Positions 53,111-63,900 of a stretch of 64,000 nucleotides of DNA are shown here, piece by piece. The DNA lies in assembly GCA_034231615.1 (NCBI GenBank), contig CM067299.1, positions 16,040,834 through 16,104,833 of the forward strand, written 5' to 3'. The notes under the pieces were generated by a model that had not been told where the DNA came from, did not search any database, and was given only the letters and a program-made list of their open reading frames with translations. Source of the DNA: Meghimatium bilineatum. Taxonomy: Eukaryota > Mollusca > Gastropoda > Stylommatophora > Philomycidae. The number at the start of each line of letters is the position of its first letter. Position 1 is the stretch's first letter. Made by a program: the position numbers and the translations under genes.

Positions 53111-53574
53111 ATAAATTTGGCAAAGGGCGCAACATGACGTCACCACTGTTTGACGACCAACGGAACAATAAACCAACAGTCATTCATTCATTATTAATAT
53201 AGTGAACTATTTTTTTAAAGTCATTAATATAGTTGCAGTAATTACTGCTATGGTACCGCGCTGTTGTTAGGAAGCTGGAAAGTATCATTGGAATTTTCAT
53301 TATAACAGGTTGCTGGAAATGTCCATCACAACCATCCGTGTGTATCGATCGCCATTTCAAAACGGTGTTCTACCAAAAAAAATATTTCTTTCGTTGATAA
53401 CACCATTCTGTTTTGCGTGCAAAGAATTACTCCAGCTGACAACAACCATTCACTGCATATTGCTTCACTGTGTACTGTGGAGCACATGTTTTGATGACGT
53501 CATGTACGTCGGATTTTCATGTTTTCTCTACAGAGAGTAATTAGACTTTACAAACACTCTGTAATACATCTTTT
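53111..53574. other. No recognised feature
   Basis: CATTAATATAG-type strings near 53190-53230; otherwise unassigned. Confidence 0.4.
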
Positions 53575-53758
53575 TTTTTTATCTTCCCATCTCATATTAT
53601 CTCAAAGTGACGCAGAAACCATTCTAAACTAGAATATGCCAGCCCGAACGGCGTAGATATCGCAGCTAAACTGTAACCCATGATACATGCATTGCGTTTT
53701 CCTGACTAAATTATGTTAACCAACAGAACCTTGAGAACGAACACAGAAGCGAAAAAGG
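53575..53758 (+). mobile_element. SINE-B copy, 5' truncated
   Basis: CTTCCCATCTCATATTATCT, GGCGTAGATATCGCAGCTAA, AACCTTGAGAACGAACACAG, then AAGCGAAAAAGG: SINE-B from the middle to a decayed tail. Confidence 0.65.
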
Positions 53759-53784
53759 ATCCTAGGAAGAAAACAGAAGTGTCA

Positions 53785-53872
53785 CCTGTTATCAATCTGC
53801 CTTTGATATAGCAATGACAGGTCTCCAGAGTTCTTGATCCGCCTTTGATATGGCCATATCCGGTCTCCAGTG
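53785..53872 (+). repeat. ~45-bp tandem duplication
   Basis: TCTGCCTTTGATATAGCAAT, GACAGGTCTCCAG repeats as CCGCCTTTGATATGGCCATA, TCCGGTCTCCAG. It abuts family C. Confidence 0.7.
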
Positions 53873-54090
53873 TAAAGACCCGTGTGCAGTATGTAAACAT
53901 GACCTTAAATGCAGATTTTGATTATTTTCATACATTTCGTTGGTCGACCTTGAATATTTTTGGCAAGCGGCTCCAAGTATTTATTATACTAGTGACCAAC
54001 GAAAACCACAACAATAATCAAGATCGAAACGAGCAAAGTCAGAACTAATTATGTACAGAGGTCTTCTCCTGCCGACGGTCTTGATATAAC
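53860..54090. mobile_element. Family C, palindromic copy
   Basis: Left arm CCGGTCTCCAGTGTAAAGAC, ATTTTGATTATTTTCATAC, TTCGTTGGTC; right arm GTGACCAACGAAAACCACAA, CAATAATCAAGATC, then GTACAGAGGTCTTC and GCCGACGGTC. Confidence 0.65.
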
Positions 54091-54117
54091 TTTAGTAAGA
54101 AAATAATTATACGCCAC

Positions 54118-54250
54118 ATAACCTGTCAGTGTTGTAGAGTAGCCACACTGGAGATGTCAGGGTTGTAGAGGAGTCACACTAGAGATATCAGGGTTGTAAA
54201 GAAGCCACACCGGAGATATCAGGATTGTATAGAAGCCACACCGGAGACAC
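54118..54250 (+). repeat. Minisatellite, 30-bp unit, ~4 copies
   Basis: GATATCAGGGTTGTAAAGAA plus GCCACACCGG, with small changes between units. Confidence 0.85.
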
Positions 54251-54274
54251 AGCACAAAATACCACTCCAAATAC

Positions 54275-54400
54275 CACTGTCTTCACCAATTCAAGATGAG
54301 TATTAAAAATGATGTCCAGACCATTCCCTGATGTTGTCAATCCATGATTTTCTTTACCGCGTCTTCTCCTTCCACATACAACTGTTCCTTACAAAATAAT
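54275..54400 (-). mobile_element. RTE-2-like C-terminal scrap
   Basis: The minus strand gives RKSWIDNIREWSGHHF, like WTDNIKEWTGLDI at 2796-3060. Confidence 0.4.
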
Positions 54401-55137
54401 TTTTGAAAGTGAGTCGTGTCTCGTTAAATACAAAATAAATTAAAGATGAAACTCTAAAGTCATTAAAAGTTTAGACTTGTCTAGATTTCATATCTACCTT
54501 TCACATCTTGTTGTATTTATGCCAACGTAATCTTGTCATATACATCTTGTCAGGGTCTAACTAATCACATCTATGTAACGCATATTTCACTGACTTACCA
54601 AATCAATTTCTTAGATTAAAAAAAAAAGATAACTGGATTCAACATATAAACCCAGTATTTGCTAAAGATACTTGATCTCAAATATGATTGATTCACAGCG
54701 ATGACTGACGTTTTTTTCAGCAGAAAAACCTTCGTATCCTTGATGATAGCCAGAGATTAAATTGCATTACCAACCCCCCAAAAAAACAGATTTATTTGAA
54801 AACGAATCCTTTGGAATTGAAAATGTACCGTACTTGTGAATATAAATAGCATAACCGGTATCTTTCACAACTTCACAAAAGGACAATAACAGGTCAACCG
54901 ACGTGGCGACTAGATGTCTTCACCAAGATGCAATACAATGAAAAAAATAGATGCTGATAACAGTATATAAAAGGGTAGAACGTTTCTGTGATGCACTTTT
55001 CCAATGATACACTGTTCTAATGATACACTGAAAGTCTGATAGATAGTAAACAAAGTTTTTAACGAAATAAGATACGCTTACTTTATGATATTTTGTTAAT
55101 GTTTTTGTGTTTTTAACCCCAGGAATTACAAGTGCTG
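54401..55137. other. No recognised feature
   Basis: AT-rich; unassigned. Confidence 0.45.
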
Positions 55138-55805
55138 AAAGTCTTGTTTTCTATGTGCAATAAAAGGTTGTCTATGTGCAATGAAAGGTTTTCTATGTGC
55201 AATAAAAGGTTTTCTATGTGCAGTGCAAGATTTTCTATGTGCAATGCAAGGTTTTCTATGTGCAATGAAATATTTTCTATGTGTATTGAAAGGTATTCTA
55301 TGTGAATGAAAGATTTCTTATGTGTACTGAAAGATTTTCTATGTGCAATGAAAGATTTTGTATGTGTACTGAGAGGTTTTCTATGTGCAATGAAAAATTG
55401 TTTATGTGTACTGAAAAGTTTTCTATGTGCAATGAAAGATTTTGTATGTGTAGTGGAAGGTTTTCTATGTGCAATTAAAGATTTTTTAATCTTTACTGGA
55501 AGGTTTTCTATGTGCAATTAAAGATTTTTTATGTGTACTGGAAGGTTTTATATGTGCAATGAAAGATTTCCTATCTGTACTGAGAGGTTTTCTATGTGCA
55601 ATGAAAGATTTTCTATGTGCAATGAAAGATTTTGTTAATGTTTACTGGAAGGTTCTCTATGTGCAATGAAAGATTTTCTATGTGTACTGAAAGGTTTTCT
55701 ATGTGCAATGAAAGATTTTTATGTGAATTGGAAGGTTTTCTATGTGCAATGAAAGATTATTTTTTTTTTGTGTACTGGAAGGTTTTCTATGTGCAATGAA
55801 TATTT
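55138..55805 (+). repeat. Minisatellite, ~21-bp unit in 42-bp dimers
   Basis: TTTTCTATGTGCAATGAAAG and TTTTCTATGTGTACTGAAAG types alternate through the array, about 30 monomers with small indels. Confidence 0.93.
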
Positions 55806-56154
55806 CTCTGGAGCTTACTTTCATATCCAGAAGAACGGAACTCTTAGTTATGTGCAATACATTTTCAAATGTGCTTCTTAATCAGAGTGCATTTATGTGT
55901 ATACGTGGAAGGAATTTTGCATCATGCCATATACGACGTCCAATCACATCAAAGAATGCAATTTTTAAGTCGTCTGGTGGTGTCTATTTTGGCCAACTAT
56001 TGCCTACAAAGTCCAATTTTCTGTTCGTTTTGTTTCCTCCCGGTTCCTTAATTTGTATGTCTGACCATTTATTACTTATTTCCTTCCGGTATTTGTATTT
56101 TAATTTAGAATTGTGATCATAATCAGTGTCGTCTTTTTACTCATCATGTTCTCT
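55806..56154. other. No recognised feature
   Basis: Unassigned; the frame at 55742-56116 starts inside the array and shows no domain. Confidence 0.4.
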
Positions 56155-56225
56155 GTTGCATTTTTGATAAAAAGCTTTTTTGTAGAAACGTCGATTTTGT
56201 GTGTGTGTCTGTTCCTGTGTGCTCC
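56155..56225 (-). repeat. Family G repeat
   Basis: AAAGCTTTTTTGTAGAAACG and TCGATTTTGTGTGTGTGTC. Confidence 0.45.
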
Positions 56226-56644
56226 CATTCATTCACAAAATTTAATTACTAGGAGTTTCCAATTTTTCATGCATAATTTTATGAATTAAACGCTCCAAAT
56301 GATATTTGAAATCGGACTACAAACCAAGGCACTAAAAAGGCACAGTGTTCCATCACAAGCGATCAAAACAATAGATACAAATATAGCAATTTACATATTG
56401 TGTAATTGTATCACGGGGTTTGCAAGGCGTAGGTGGTATAGTTTTTGAACTGACAGCAGGAATACTCATCTCTATATATTTTCAGTAATGTTCTCTTTCC
56501 GCCTAAGCAAATATACGCCATATTGCTAGAAAATTGAACGATGCTACTTAAATTATATGTATTATGGATTTCCGTAGACAGTAATCTCTGTGTTGATGCT
56601 TCGAGCAGCCAGCTCCAACAGAGAAATTGTTAAAAGTCAATGGT
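56226..56644. other. No recognised feature
   Basis: Unassigned AT-rich sequence. Confidence 0.4.
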
Positions 56645-56960
56645 AATGTTTTTGTTGGGGATGCAACGGGTTCTGCGCTGCTCTCGTGCTTACCCAGGGT
56701 TAGCAGATAATCAAGATCCTAAAGGCACCCCCTGATGGTACACCATGGAAACAGTCTGGCTAACGCTTTATGTATTGTGCCCGTGCAATGCACATTGAGA
56801 AGGAAGGAGATTTGTTTGCACGTGACAAACAAGATCTCTGAATGACATCCTTCGATCTCCACAGCCAAAACACTGTGGCAGCAAAGTAAGACATGCTTAT
56901 GTCACGAACTTTCGAGTTGCCATGTCCCAAGTTTATGAACATCGAGAATTGTAAGAAAAT
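56645..56960 (+). mobile_element. Family F, copy 2
   Basis: ACCCAGGGTTAGCAGATAAT, AAGATCCTAAAGGCACC, CCATGGAAACAG and ACAAACAAGATCTCTGAATG align with 33036-33320. More broken than copy 1; APWKQ becomes TPWKQ in one frame. Confidence 0.55.
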
Positions 56961-56997
56961 ATCCGGAGAAGTAAGGCTAACATATTGAGTACAATGA

Positions 56998-57140
56998 CCG
57001 CCGAAGACGGATGTGTCGGGCCATTGGCGAAAATAAACCGGCGACACAACGCATTTCCATTCTCTGGACTGCATCCTGCTGTAGTACTGCTACAGGAGAG
57101 ATCCAGCAGGAGTTTGAGAATGAACGCTGAAGAAGAAGAA
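56998..57140 (+). mobile_element. SINE-A copy with 11-bp TSD
   Basis: CCGCCGAAGACGGATGTGTC to GAACGCTGAAGAAGAAGAA. GAGTACAATGA lies at 56987-56997 and 57141-57151, a perfect duplication. A 15-bp internal deletion removes part of the AGGACCATGGTCCT core. Confidence 0.92.
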
Positions 57141-57151
57141 GAGTACAATGA

Positions 57152-57769
57152 GATGGCAAAACATCGCTAGTAGGCTACGCCATGTTCAAATAGAATGTAG
57201 GAAAAGCTATATGGAAATCGTAATTTAAAAAATATTCAGCTCCATAACAAGCATCTAGTTACCTCCAAGAAGAATACCTCGTGGAAAAGAAACAGCAAAT
57301 GTCTCCTGGTGTCCACTACGATTTGGACGAGGACTTCACGATGCGGTGTATGAAGCCTCAGCTAAGAGAGCGAACGCACTGGAGTCCAACTCTACGGTTG
57401 AGTGTGTCCTATACTGGTATCATGTTCATAAACGAAAAATGTTTCATTGCCCTAGATCACTGAGCCAATGCGACTAATTATGCGAAATAAGTTCAACAGC
57501 AGTGGAGCACCTCATGCGAGATAGACGCAGTCGACCGAAGTCTAAATCGCTGCTTATCGCTTCCTCGAAGACTGCCACCCAGGGATGTTTTGGCTGTAAC
57601 ATACAAAGGCTCAGTGGGTGATAAAACGTCACAGCGTAGAGTCCATACACATCTGTCGTCTTCTGTCGCCTGACGACAGATAGGAAGGCTGCCACATGCT
57701 AGGAAAGTTCACCTGAATTAAAATCATGCCGAAATCCTATATGTTACGCCTTCATGGAACAAATTTAAC
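57152..57769. other. No recognised feature
   Basis: Unassigned sequence. Confidence 0.45.
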
Positions 57770-57850
57770 GGTAACACAACGCACTTCACGATCCCTGGCG
57801 GAAATCATACGACGTTCGCGAAGATTAATTGAGAACGATCGCAGAAAAGA
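57770..57850 (+). mobile_element. Diverged SINE-A-like 3' part
   Basis: GTAACACAACGCACTTCACG and TTAATTGAGAACGATCGCAG, AAAAGAA keep the SINE 3' order. Confidence 0.45.
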
Positions 57851-58119
57851 AATGTTTGTTGTTGCTCAAAGTTCTATGAATGTTTACGATTTCACTGTAT
57901 TTGTTTGTTTCATTTGTTCGTTTACGTGCTTAGTTTCTTTACGTGTATGTTTAGTTGTTTTATTTTTTTTTATTTTTATTTAGTTGGTGTTATTTTTGGT
58001 TTTTTATTTTGTTTACGTTGCTTCTTTGGTTTGTTTGGTTTAATTTGGTTTGTTAGATAATATGCACTCATTTCAACAGAACTGAAATCTAGCAGGAGAA
58101 ACTTAGAACTGGAGAATTA

Positions 58120-58472
58120 AGTTTTGCTAATGGCTGCAAATATACATTATAACACACACCAACCGACGTTTCAACCAAAAGGCCCTTATAAAAATATATT
58201 CACAACAAAATACTACGAATAATAACGGCACTATTGACGTTCACGTTCACAGGGCAGGGTTAAATATAAATTAAATATAGACACAACATAAAAAAAGTGA
58301 AATTTACCCTTCCGGTTTATATTTAGCTCTGCCATGTCAATGTGAGCGTCAATAGTGTCCCTTCTTATTCGTCGCATTATGTTGTGAATGTATTCTTGTT
58401 GAAGGGCTTTCACTCAAAACGTGGATTTGTGTATGTTATTGTGTGTGTTTCCAGTAACAAGCAAATGTGCAT
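58120..58472. repeat. Fold-back element with family G arms
   Basis: Left arm: ACACACACCAACCGACGTTT-type start, CAACCAAAAGGCCCTTATAA, CGGCACTATTGACGTTCACG. Right arm is inverted: GAGCGTCAATAGTGTCCC, TTGAAGGGCTTTCACTC, AAAACGTGGATTTGTG. The arms are ~125 bp with a ~100-bp loop. Confidence 0.7.
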
Positions 58473-58587
58473 GACCCTGTTCCAATTGTCACCTGTTTGG
58501 TTTGTTGGCTTTGTTTGTTTTAGTGTGTATCTTTGTTTGTTGGGTTGATTAGTTTGTTAAGTTTCCTTTGTTTTGTTTGATTTTTAG

Positions 58588-58856
58588 CGATACAGTTCTC
58601 TCGTACAACTTTCCTACTCAACTAGCGATACAGTTCTCTCGCACAACTTTCCTACTCTACTAGTGATACAGTTCTCTCGCACAACTTTCCTACTCTACTA
58701 GCGATACAGTTCTCTCGTACAACTTTCCTACTCTACTAGCGATACAGTTCTCTCGTACAACTTTCCTACTCTACTAGCGATACAGTTCTCTCGTACAACT
58801 TTCATACTCTAGCGATACAGTTCTCTCGTGTAACTTTTCTACTCAACTAGCGATAT
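58588..58856 (+). repeat. Minisatellite, 38-bp unit, 7 copies
   Basis: GCGATACAGTTCTCTCGTAC plus AACTTTCCTACTCTACTA; last units are shortened. Confidence 0.95.
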
Positions 58857-58911
58857 GATTACAGATGTCTACCTTTCAGTGGAAGTGATAACAACACTGA
58901 ACACATTAGTT

Positions 58912-59060
58912 GCAAAGTCGAATGTGGCGAGCCATTGACGTAAATAGAACGGGGACACACCACATGCTCGCTCTCTGGACTTACATCCGGCAGGACATCT
59001 AGTAGATCAGTGTCCTGCTCTAAGTGATATCCGGTGTGAGTTTGATTAGGAACGCAAAAC
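58912..59060 (+). mobile_element. Diverged SINE-A copy
   Basis: GTCGAATGTGGCGAGCCATT, GACACACCACATGCTCG, CCGGCAGGACATCTAGTAG and GTGTGAGTTTGATTAGGAAC. Confidence 0.6.
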
Positions 59061-59084
59061 AAATGTCACTGATCTCAAATAGTA

Positions 59085-59175
59085 ACACCTCCTTAGTCGC
59101 CTTTTACGACATGCGTGGAAGGTAAACAGTGTTGCTATTCTTTGTTCCCCTTTCTGGTTCCGGCAACACACGGAC
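59085..59175 (-). mobile_element. SINE-B 5' half
   Basis: CCTCCTTAGTCGCCTTTTAC, GTAAACAGTGTTGCTATTCT and CTGGTTCCGGCAACACACGG: a well-preserved inverted 5' end. Confidence 0.7.
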
Positions 59176-59204
59176 GATAATCAGAAATGAAAAACTAAGA
59201 AAAA

Positions 59205-59400
59205 AATTAGGGATCACGTCAACATTAGAATATATTCAGAAATAACAAGTTAAATGGTTCAGCCACATAACCAGACAGAAAAGCAAAGTATTATCCAAGA
59301 AACCCTTAACAAACAGTAGACCTTTTGGACGCCCTCGTAAAAGATGGATAGATAGTGTATTAGAGACACTCGGAAATATAACAGCAAAAAAGGCAAATAG
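59205..59400 (+). mobile_element. LINE C-terminal fragment
   Basis: STLEYIQK, a stop, QVKWFSHITRQKSKVLSKK and RPFGRPRKRWIDSVLETLG, then AKKANRRGKDRTL. The KWFSH and GRPRKRW strings relate it to LINE-X (IKWFSHASRL) and the fragment at 3-245. Confidence 0.55.
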
Positions 59401-59769
59401 ACGAGGAAAAGACCGTACACTCACTCGTGCCTGTTGATCATTCACTCTCAACACCGAAGGTATAAGAGGACAGAAAGAAGAAGAGGAAATTGTAGCGACA
59501 ATCTGTGACAGTTTAACAAATATTGACCTACGTATTGCTTTACTTAACAACCCTCTTACATGTCACGTCCACATAGTAGGGGTGTTAACTGTGAAAGCAC
59601 CAAACTAAGAACAATAAGCAAATCTGGTGCATGAAATGCAGATTTTGAGAATCAGGGGTGGCTCAACAGTTAGAGTCTTCCTTCTTGTGTGGTCATCACA
59701 CAAAAATATGTTAGATCGCATGCAGCTCCAAGATCAACAATCAAGTCTAAGAAACGTGTACCCAATGTA
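59401..59769. other. No recognised feature
   Basis: Contains only the left flank of the MITE. Confidence 0.4.
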
Positions 59770-59936
59770 CAGGGCCGTTCTTAGGCCATTGCAACCTATG
59801 CGGCCGCATTGGGCCCCGCACTTCATAGGCCCATAAATTCATATTAGAATTTATTTTATTATCCTCTTCCCTACCCAGACTGGGCCCCGCGCAATGCGTT
59901 TCGCATTGGGCCCCTCAATTGTTAGGGCCGGCCCTG
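59770..59936. mobile_element. hAT-type MITE with 8-bp TSD
   Basis: 167 bp from CAGGGCCGTTCTTAGG to TTAGGGCCGGCCCTG. CCAATGTA at 59762-59769 recurs at 59937-59944. The interior GCATTGGGCCCC occurs twice, and the element resembles 8421-8562. Confidence 0.9.
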
Positions 59937-60154
59937 CCAATGTAAGAGAGTAAAGTCGATGAGAATGATGGCGGTCTCATTTTCTCTAGGTATACCGCTG
60001 ACCACATGGAAATATACCTGCCACACACACACAAAGTTCAAAGTTTACCGTGCCACACAGTTTCCTCCGTACATCGAATTGGTTGGAAAAGTTGACGTTT
60101 TTTACTTCACTTTAAATACAAATCACATTTACACGATCAGTAACAAACAAAACA

Positions 60155-60400
60155 AAAATCATATAACACATTTGTACAACCTGCATAAAAACTGTAGAAA
60201 CCTAAAGACACATAACTTGACATAACACATTTGCACAACCTGTACAAAAACTGTAGAAACCTAAAGACATAACTTGACATAACACATTTGCACAACCTGT
60301 ACAAAAACTGTAGAAACCTAAAGACATAACTTGACATAACACATTTGCACAACCTGTACAAAATCTGTAAAAACCTAAAAATACATAACTTGACATAGTC
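60155..60400 (+). repeat. Minisatellite, 57-bp unit, 4 copies
   Basis: CTGTAGAAACCTAAAGACAT, AACTTGACATAACACATTTG, CACAACCTGTACAAAAA. Confidence 0.95.
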
Positions 60401-60885
60401 TCCATTTCCGATTTCTCTTTCTTATCCCTCCCTTCCTCGTGAGGTATGTTCTATCTCATGAGTCATTTAATCTATTTGCTGCAGAAGTTATACATATAAT
60501 GCTCTATGTCCTTGAACACCCCGCTTTAATGTTCTATTTTTACAATTCCATTAATTGTATTCCTACGCGCATAGATATCTAGATAATGCGTTACCACAAG
60601 CATACAATACACCTTCGTTGATCTGATGCGAACTAACAGGCTGTTCCGAGGTCTGACATTGAAAACCTGGATAATGCACAAATTAATGTGCTATCAGCTC
60701 CGATCGGTTTACCTGTTTTCTGTAATTTAAGCGATGATTTGAAACGACAGCACTGATCTACATTTGATCAACTTAGTTGGGTTTTGCGCAATTCCGTTAT
60801 GTCGATTATCTTAAATGTGGCTACGTGCAAGACTTTTCCTATTGTCAGCTTGACAAGGCTACATGTAATTCTACTATAGGTTCAA
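60401..60885. other. No recognised feature
   Basis: Unassigned AT-rich sequence. Confidence 0.45.
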
Positions 60886-61065
60886 TCATGTGGTTATCAG
60901 CATCAATGTGGCTACGTTCAATTCTGCTGTGGTTATCAGCATCAATGTGGCTACGTTCAATTCTGCTGTGGTTATCAGCATCAATGTGGCTACGTTCAAT
61001 TCTGACGTGGTTATCAGCATCAATGTGGCTACGTTCAATTCTGATGTGGTTATTAAACGTGACGT
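60886..61065 (+). repeat. Minisatellite, 39-bp unit, ~4.5 copies
   Basis: GTGGTTATCAGCATCAATGT plus GGCTACGTTCAATTCTGCT; open in several frames because of its period. Confidence 0.95.
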
Positions 61066-61225
61066 AGATATTTGAAATTGTGTTCGGACGGTCAGTGATG
61101 ATGTTATTACGTGCAATTCTGCTCCCATTGCATACGATTGTTCTGTTGAACATTGAATACGTGCAATGCGATGTATTAATAAAAAAATATGATACCAAAA
61201 AATAATGAATGTGTTTCCCAAAAAA

Positions 61226-61373
61226 GTCACTCAAACCGGTAAGATAATAAGTCACTCAAACAGATAAGATAATAAGTCACTCAAACAGATAAGATAATAA
61301 GGCACTCAAACAGATAGGATAATAATGCACTCAAACAGATAAGATAATAAGGCACCGAAACAGATAAGATAAT
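61226..61373 (+). repeat. Minisatellite, 25-bp unit, 6 copies
   Basis: GTCACTCAAACAGATAAGAT plus AATAA. Confidence 0.95.
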
Positions 61374-61549
61374 GAAATAAATAATATTAAAGAATAATGA
61401 TAATACATATTAGGTTCCGGGGTCAAAATCATCTTTCGTTAAAGTAAGGAAAGCTTCTAGTTTCCACGCTATTTAGACGTATTGGAAAATACGACATTGG
61501 GACCATAATCTTCATTGACTAAAAGCTTACCTATGGATATTGTAATCAA

Positions 61550-61725
61550 CAACACGCCCACCGTCTTTGCTTTCCAGAAAGGTTTGGCACCCATTTTAAT
61601 GGGCTAGTTTTACCTAGGACAGTTGATGATTTAAAAATATTTCCGGTTAAACTGGGAACTGAACCCCGTAACACCAGAATAGAAAGAACGTTCCCTTACC
61701 ACTGAGCTACCGCGGGAATCGTTAA
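61550..61725 (-). mobile_element. Family D tRNA-derived SINE
   Basis: The minus strand starts CGATTCCCGCGGTAGCTCAG, with A box TAGCTCAGTGG and B box GGTTCAGTTCC about 45 bp apart, the internal RNA polymerase III promoter of a tRNA. The cloverleaf is not complete. The body continues through GGAAATATTTTTAAATCATC to GTGCCAAACC and matches 48652-48775. Confidence 0.7.
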
Positions 61726-62485
61726 AATGGTAATTGACTCATTCGTCGATCTTTGGTCTATAAAATATTTATATAATTAAACAATAATAATGAAGAAAAA
61801 ATACGGTTGCATGCTCGTTTTTTTGTGTGTTGTTGTTGATATCTGCAACGCTTGATGTCATGTAAGTAGTTTCCATTATTTATTGCCCCTGCAGGAAGCT
61901 AGGACCACATACATGAACGATAAGTAACTCGTCTTATTGGCACACGTCACTATCTAGTCCTGGTTCTGGCACACGATCGCGAGAGCATATTTCACAAACT
62001 TAATAGAGACAGCCAGAGTCTGCGCCCCCACCCATACTTTTCAAACTCCTAAATAAGCCTCCGTCTCACAGTGGTGTCTAGGTGAAAACATTACAGGGAG
62101 TTTGTTTTCAAACCCATCACCCTAGATTACCTTTTTTTGTTTTTTGAAACGACAGAAGTAACCGCCTTCAGTGCTTACTAAAAAACTTACACGGTGGGTT
62201 CTAATTTTGATTTTTTTTTCTCCATCTATTCTGTCTGGAAGAGTTATGTGTCTACCTGTTTTTCAAACATCCAGGTGAAATGTGCCAAAGCACGGTTCTA
62301 GGGGTCACCGGTGCATTCGTCTACATTTCTTTAAATATATAATCTGTTTTTTATTACATTCATTTATTTTCTAAGATTTTTTAAGTCATTTGACTGCAAC
62401 CACTAGACTGCAACTACTTGATGCAAAATTGATTTAAATATAGCGCGTGGCGGATCTAATTTTCTTGAAAATCCCATTCTTCATA
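61726..62485. other. No recognised feature
   Basis: AT-rich with T-runs; unassigned. Confidence 0.45.
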
Positions 62486-62613
62486 AAAATAATAACTGTA
62501 AAAAATATTGCACACACACATCGAGCCACATCAACAACACAATAAATAAAATAAATACCACACACACATCAAAACACATCTTCAACAAAATAAATGGAAG
62601 AAATACCACACAC

Positions 62614-62647
<34 letters not shown>

Positions 62648-62895
62648 CTAGCCACATCACTAAAATAATAATTGTAAGAAATAATACACACATATCGAGC
62701 CGCATCATCAACATAATAATTTGAAGAAATACCACGCACACACAAACATCGAGTCACATCACCAAAATAATAATTTGAAGAAATACCAGACACACACACA
62801 CATATATATTTAGTTACACCACCAATATAATAAATGTAAGAAATACAACATACACATACACACACATACAAACATATCGAGCCACACACATCACC
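62486..62895 (+). repeat. Degenerate ~55-bp repeat rich in CA
   Basis: AATAATAATTGTAAGAAATA, then ACACACACA and TCGAGCCACATCACC recur about seven times; a (CA)n tract lies at 62617-62644. Confidence 0.75.
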
Positions 62896-62918
62896 AGAAC
62901 AATTTTTGTTCCCATTTG

Positions 62919-62969
62919 CTCTCAAACTCCCACCGAATCTCTCTTGTAGCAGGACAATGGTCCTACTTA
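62919..62969 (-). mobile_element. SINE-A fragment
   Basis: GCTCTCAAACTCCCACCGAA and TCTCTTGTAGCAGGACAATG, GTCCTAC. It is cut exactly where LINE-X begins. Confidence 0.65.
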
Positions 62970-63540
62970 TCTTGGAAGTATCATGTCATTGAATGAGAAA
63001 AACACCAAAGAAGTCCAATATAGATGCAACATAACATACCAGATCTTGGGGCAGATGTCTCCTATTTTCAACAACAAATATGTGAACATGAACACCAAAA
63101 CTGCACTATATAAATGAATCATCATACCATCACTATGCTACCAATTTAAACGTGAACATTAACAAAAGAATCCAAACGAAAACTTGTTACAACAGAAATG
63201 ACTTGTGTACGTACATCCCTCGTTGTCACAATAAGATATAGAAACAGGAACGAAAACAAAACATTAGAAGACTAGCAAAAAAAAATGCCAATCCTGGATA
63301 ACATCAGAAGACAACAGATTAAGTGGTTTCCACATGCTTCCAGACTACCATCAGACAGTGACCCTTAAAAAAGCATTACGATACAGACATGATGGATCAA
63401 AACCAGTGACAGAATTTGCAAAAGATGGATAACATAAATCAAAGAATAAACGAAAACAAACATATATGAAGCACACAAAAAATCCATTTCCAGAGACCTC
63501 TCCTACCTCGAACGCTGCAAGGCATAAAGTGGTATAAAAC
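62970..63540 (+). mobile_element. LINE-X 3' fragment
   Basis: YLGSIMSLNEKNTKEVQYRC then NITYQILGQMSPIFNN align with YLGSIISSEGKTSKEIQNRC at 18155. Further on AGACAACAGATTAAGTGG and the CTACCTCGAACGCTGCAAGG 3' end match. Many stops. Confidence 0.7.
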
Positions 63541-63624
63541 GTGGAGACAGAGAGAGAGAAAGTCTAAACATTCTTACAGACATTACACCTCATAGAGATC
63601 TGACATTTCTTACATATTTCAGCA

Positions 63625-63765
63625 CCTCTTCTTCTTCATTTTCAGAGCTCATTCTCAAATTCAGACATGTTATCAGGATGTAGTCCAGGGAAAGAAATGC
63701 ATTTAAAGATTCGCTGTGATATATGCGCTTTTCAGTCCGACATTTCCGACTTCACAAAGCACCTC
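63625..63765 (-). mobile_element. SINE-B copy
   Basis: CTCTTCTTCTTCATTTTCAG, CAGGATGTAGTCCAGGG and TTCGCTGTGATATATGCGCT. Confidence 0.6.
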
Positions 63766-63774
63766 ATTTAAATC

Positions 63775-63900
63775 ATATTTTGTTTAAAAAGACACATTTC
63801 AACCATTTGTGTAAATCTGACTTTTCGTGCATTTATTTCAACACCTTGTGTAAATCTGACTTTTCGTGCATTTATTTCAACACCTTGTGTAAATCTGTAA
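63775..63900 (+). repeat. Minisatellite, 39-bp unit, ~3 copies
   Basis: CATTTATTTCAACACCTTGT plus GTAAATCTGACTTTTCGTG. Confidence 0.9.
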
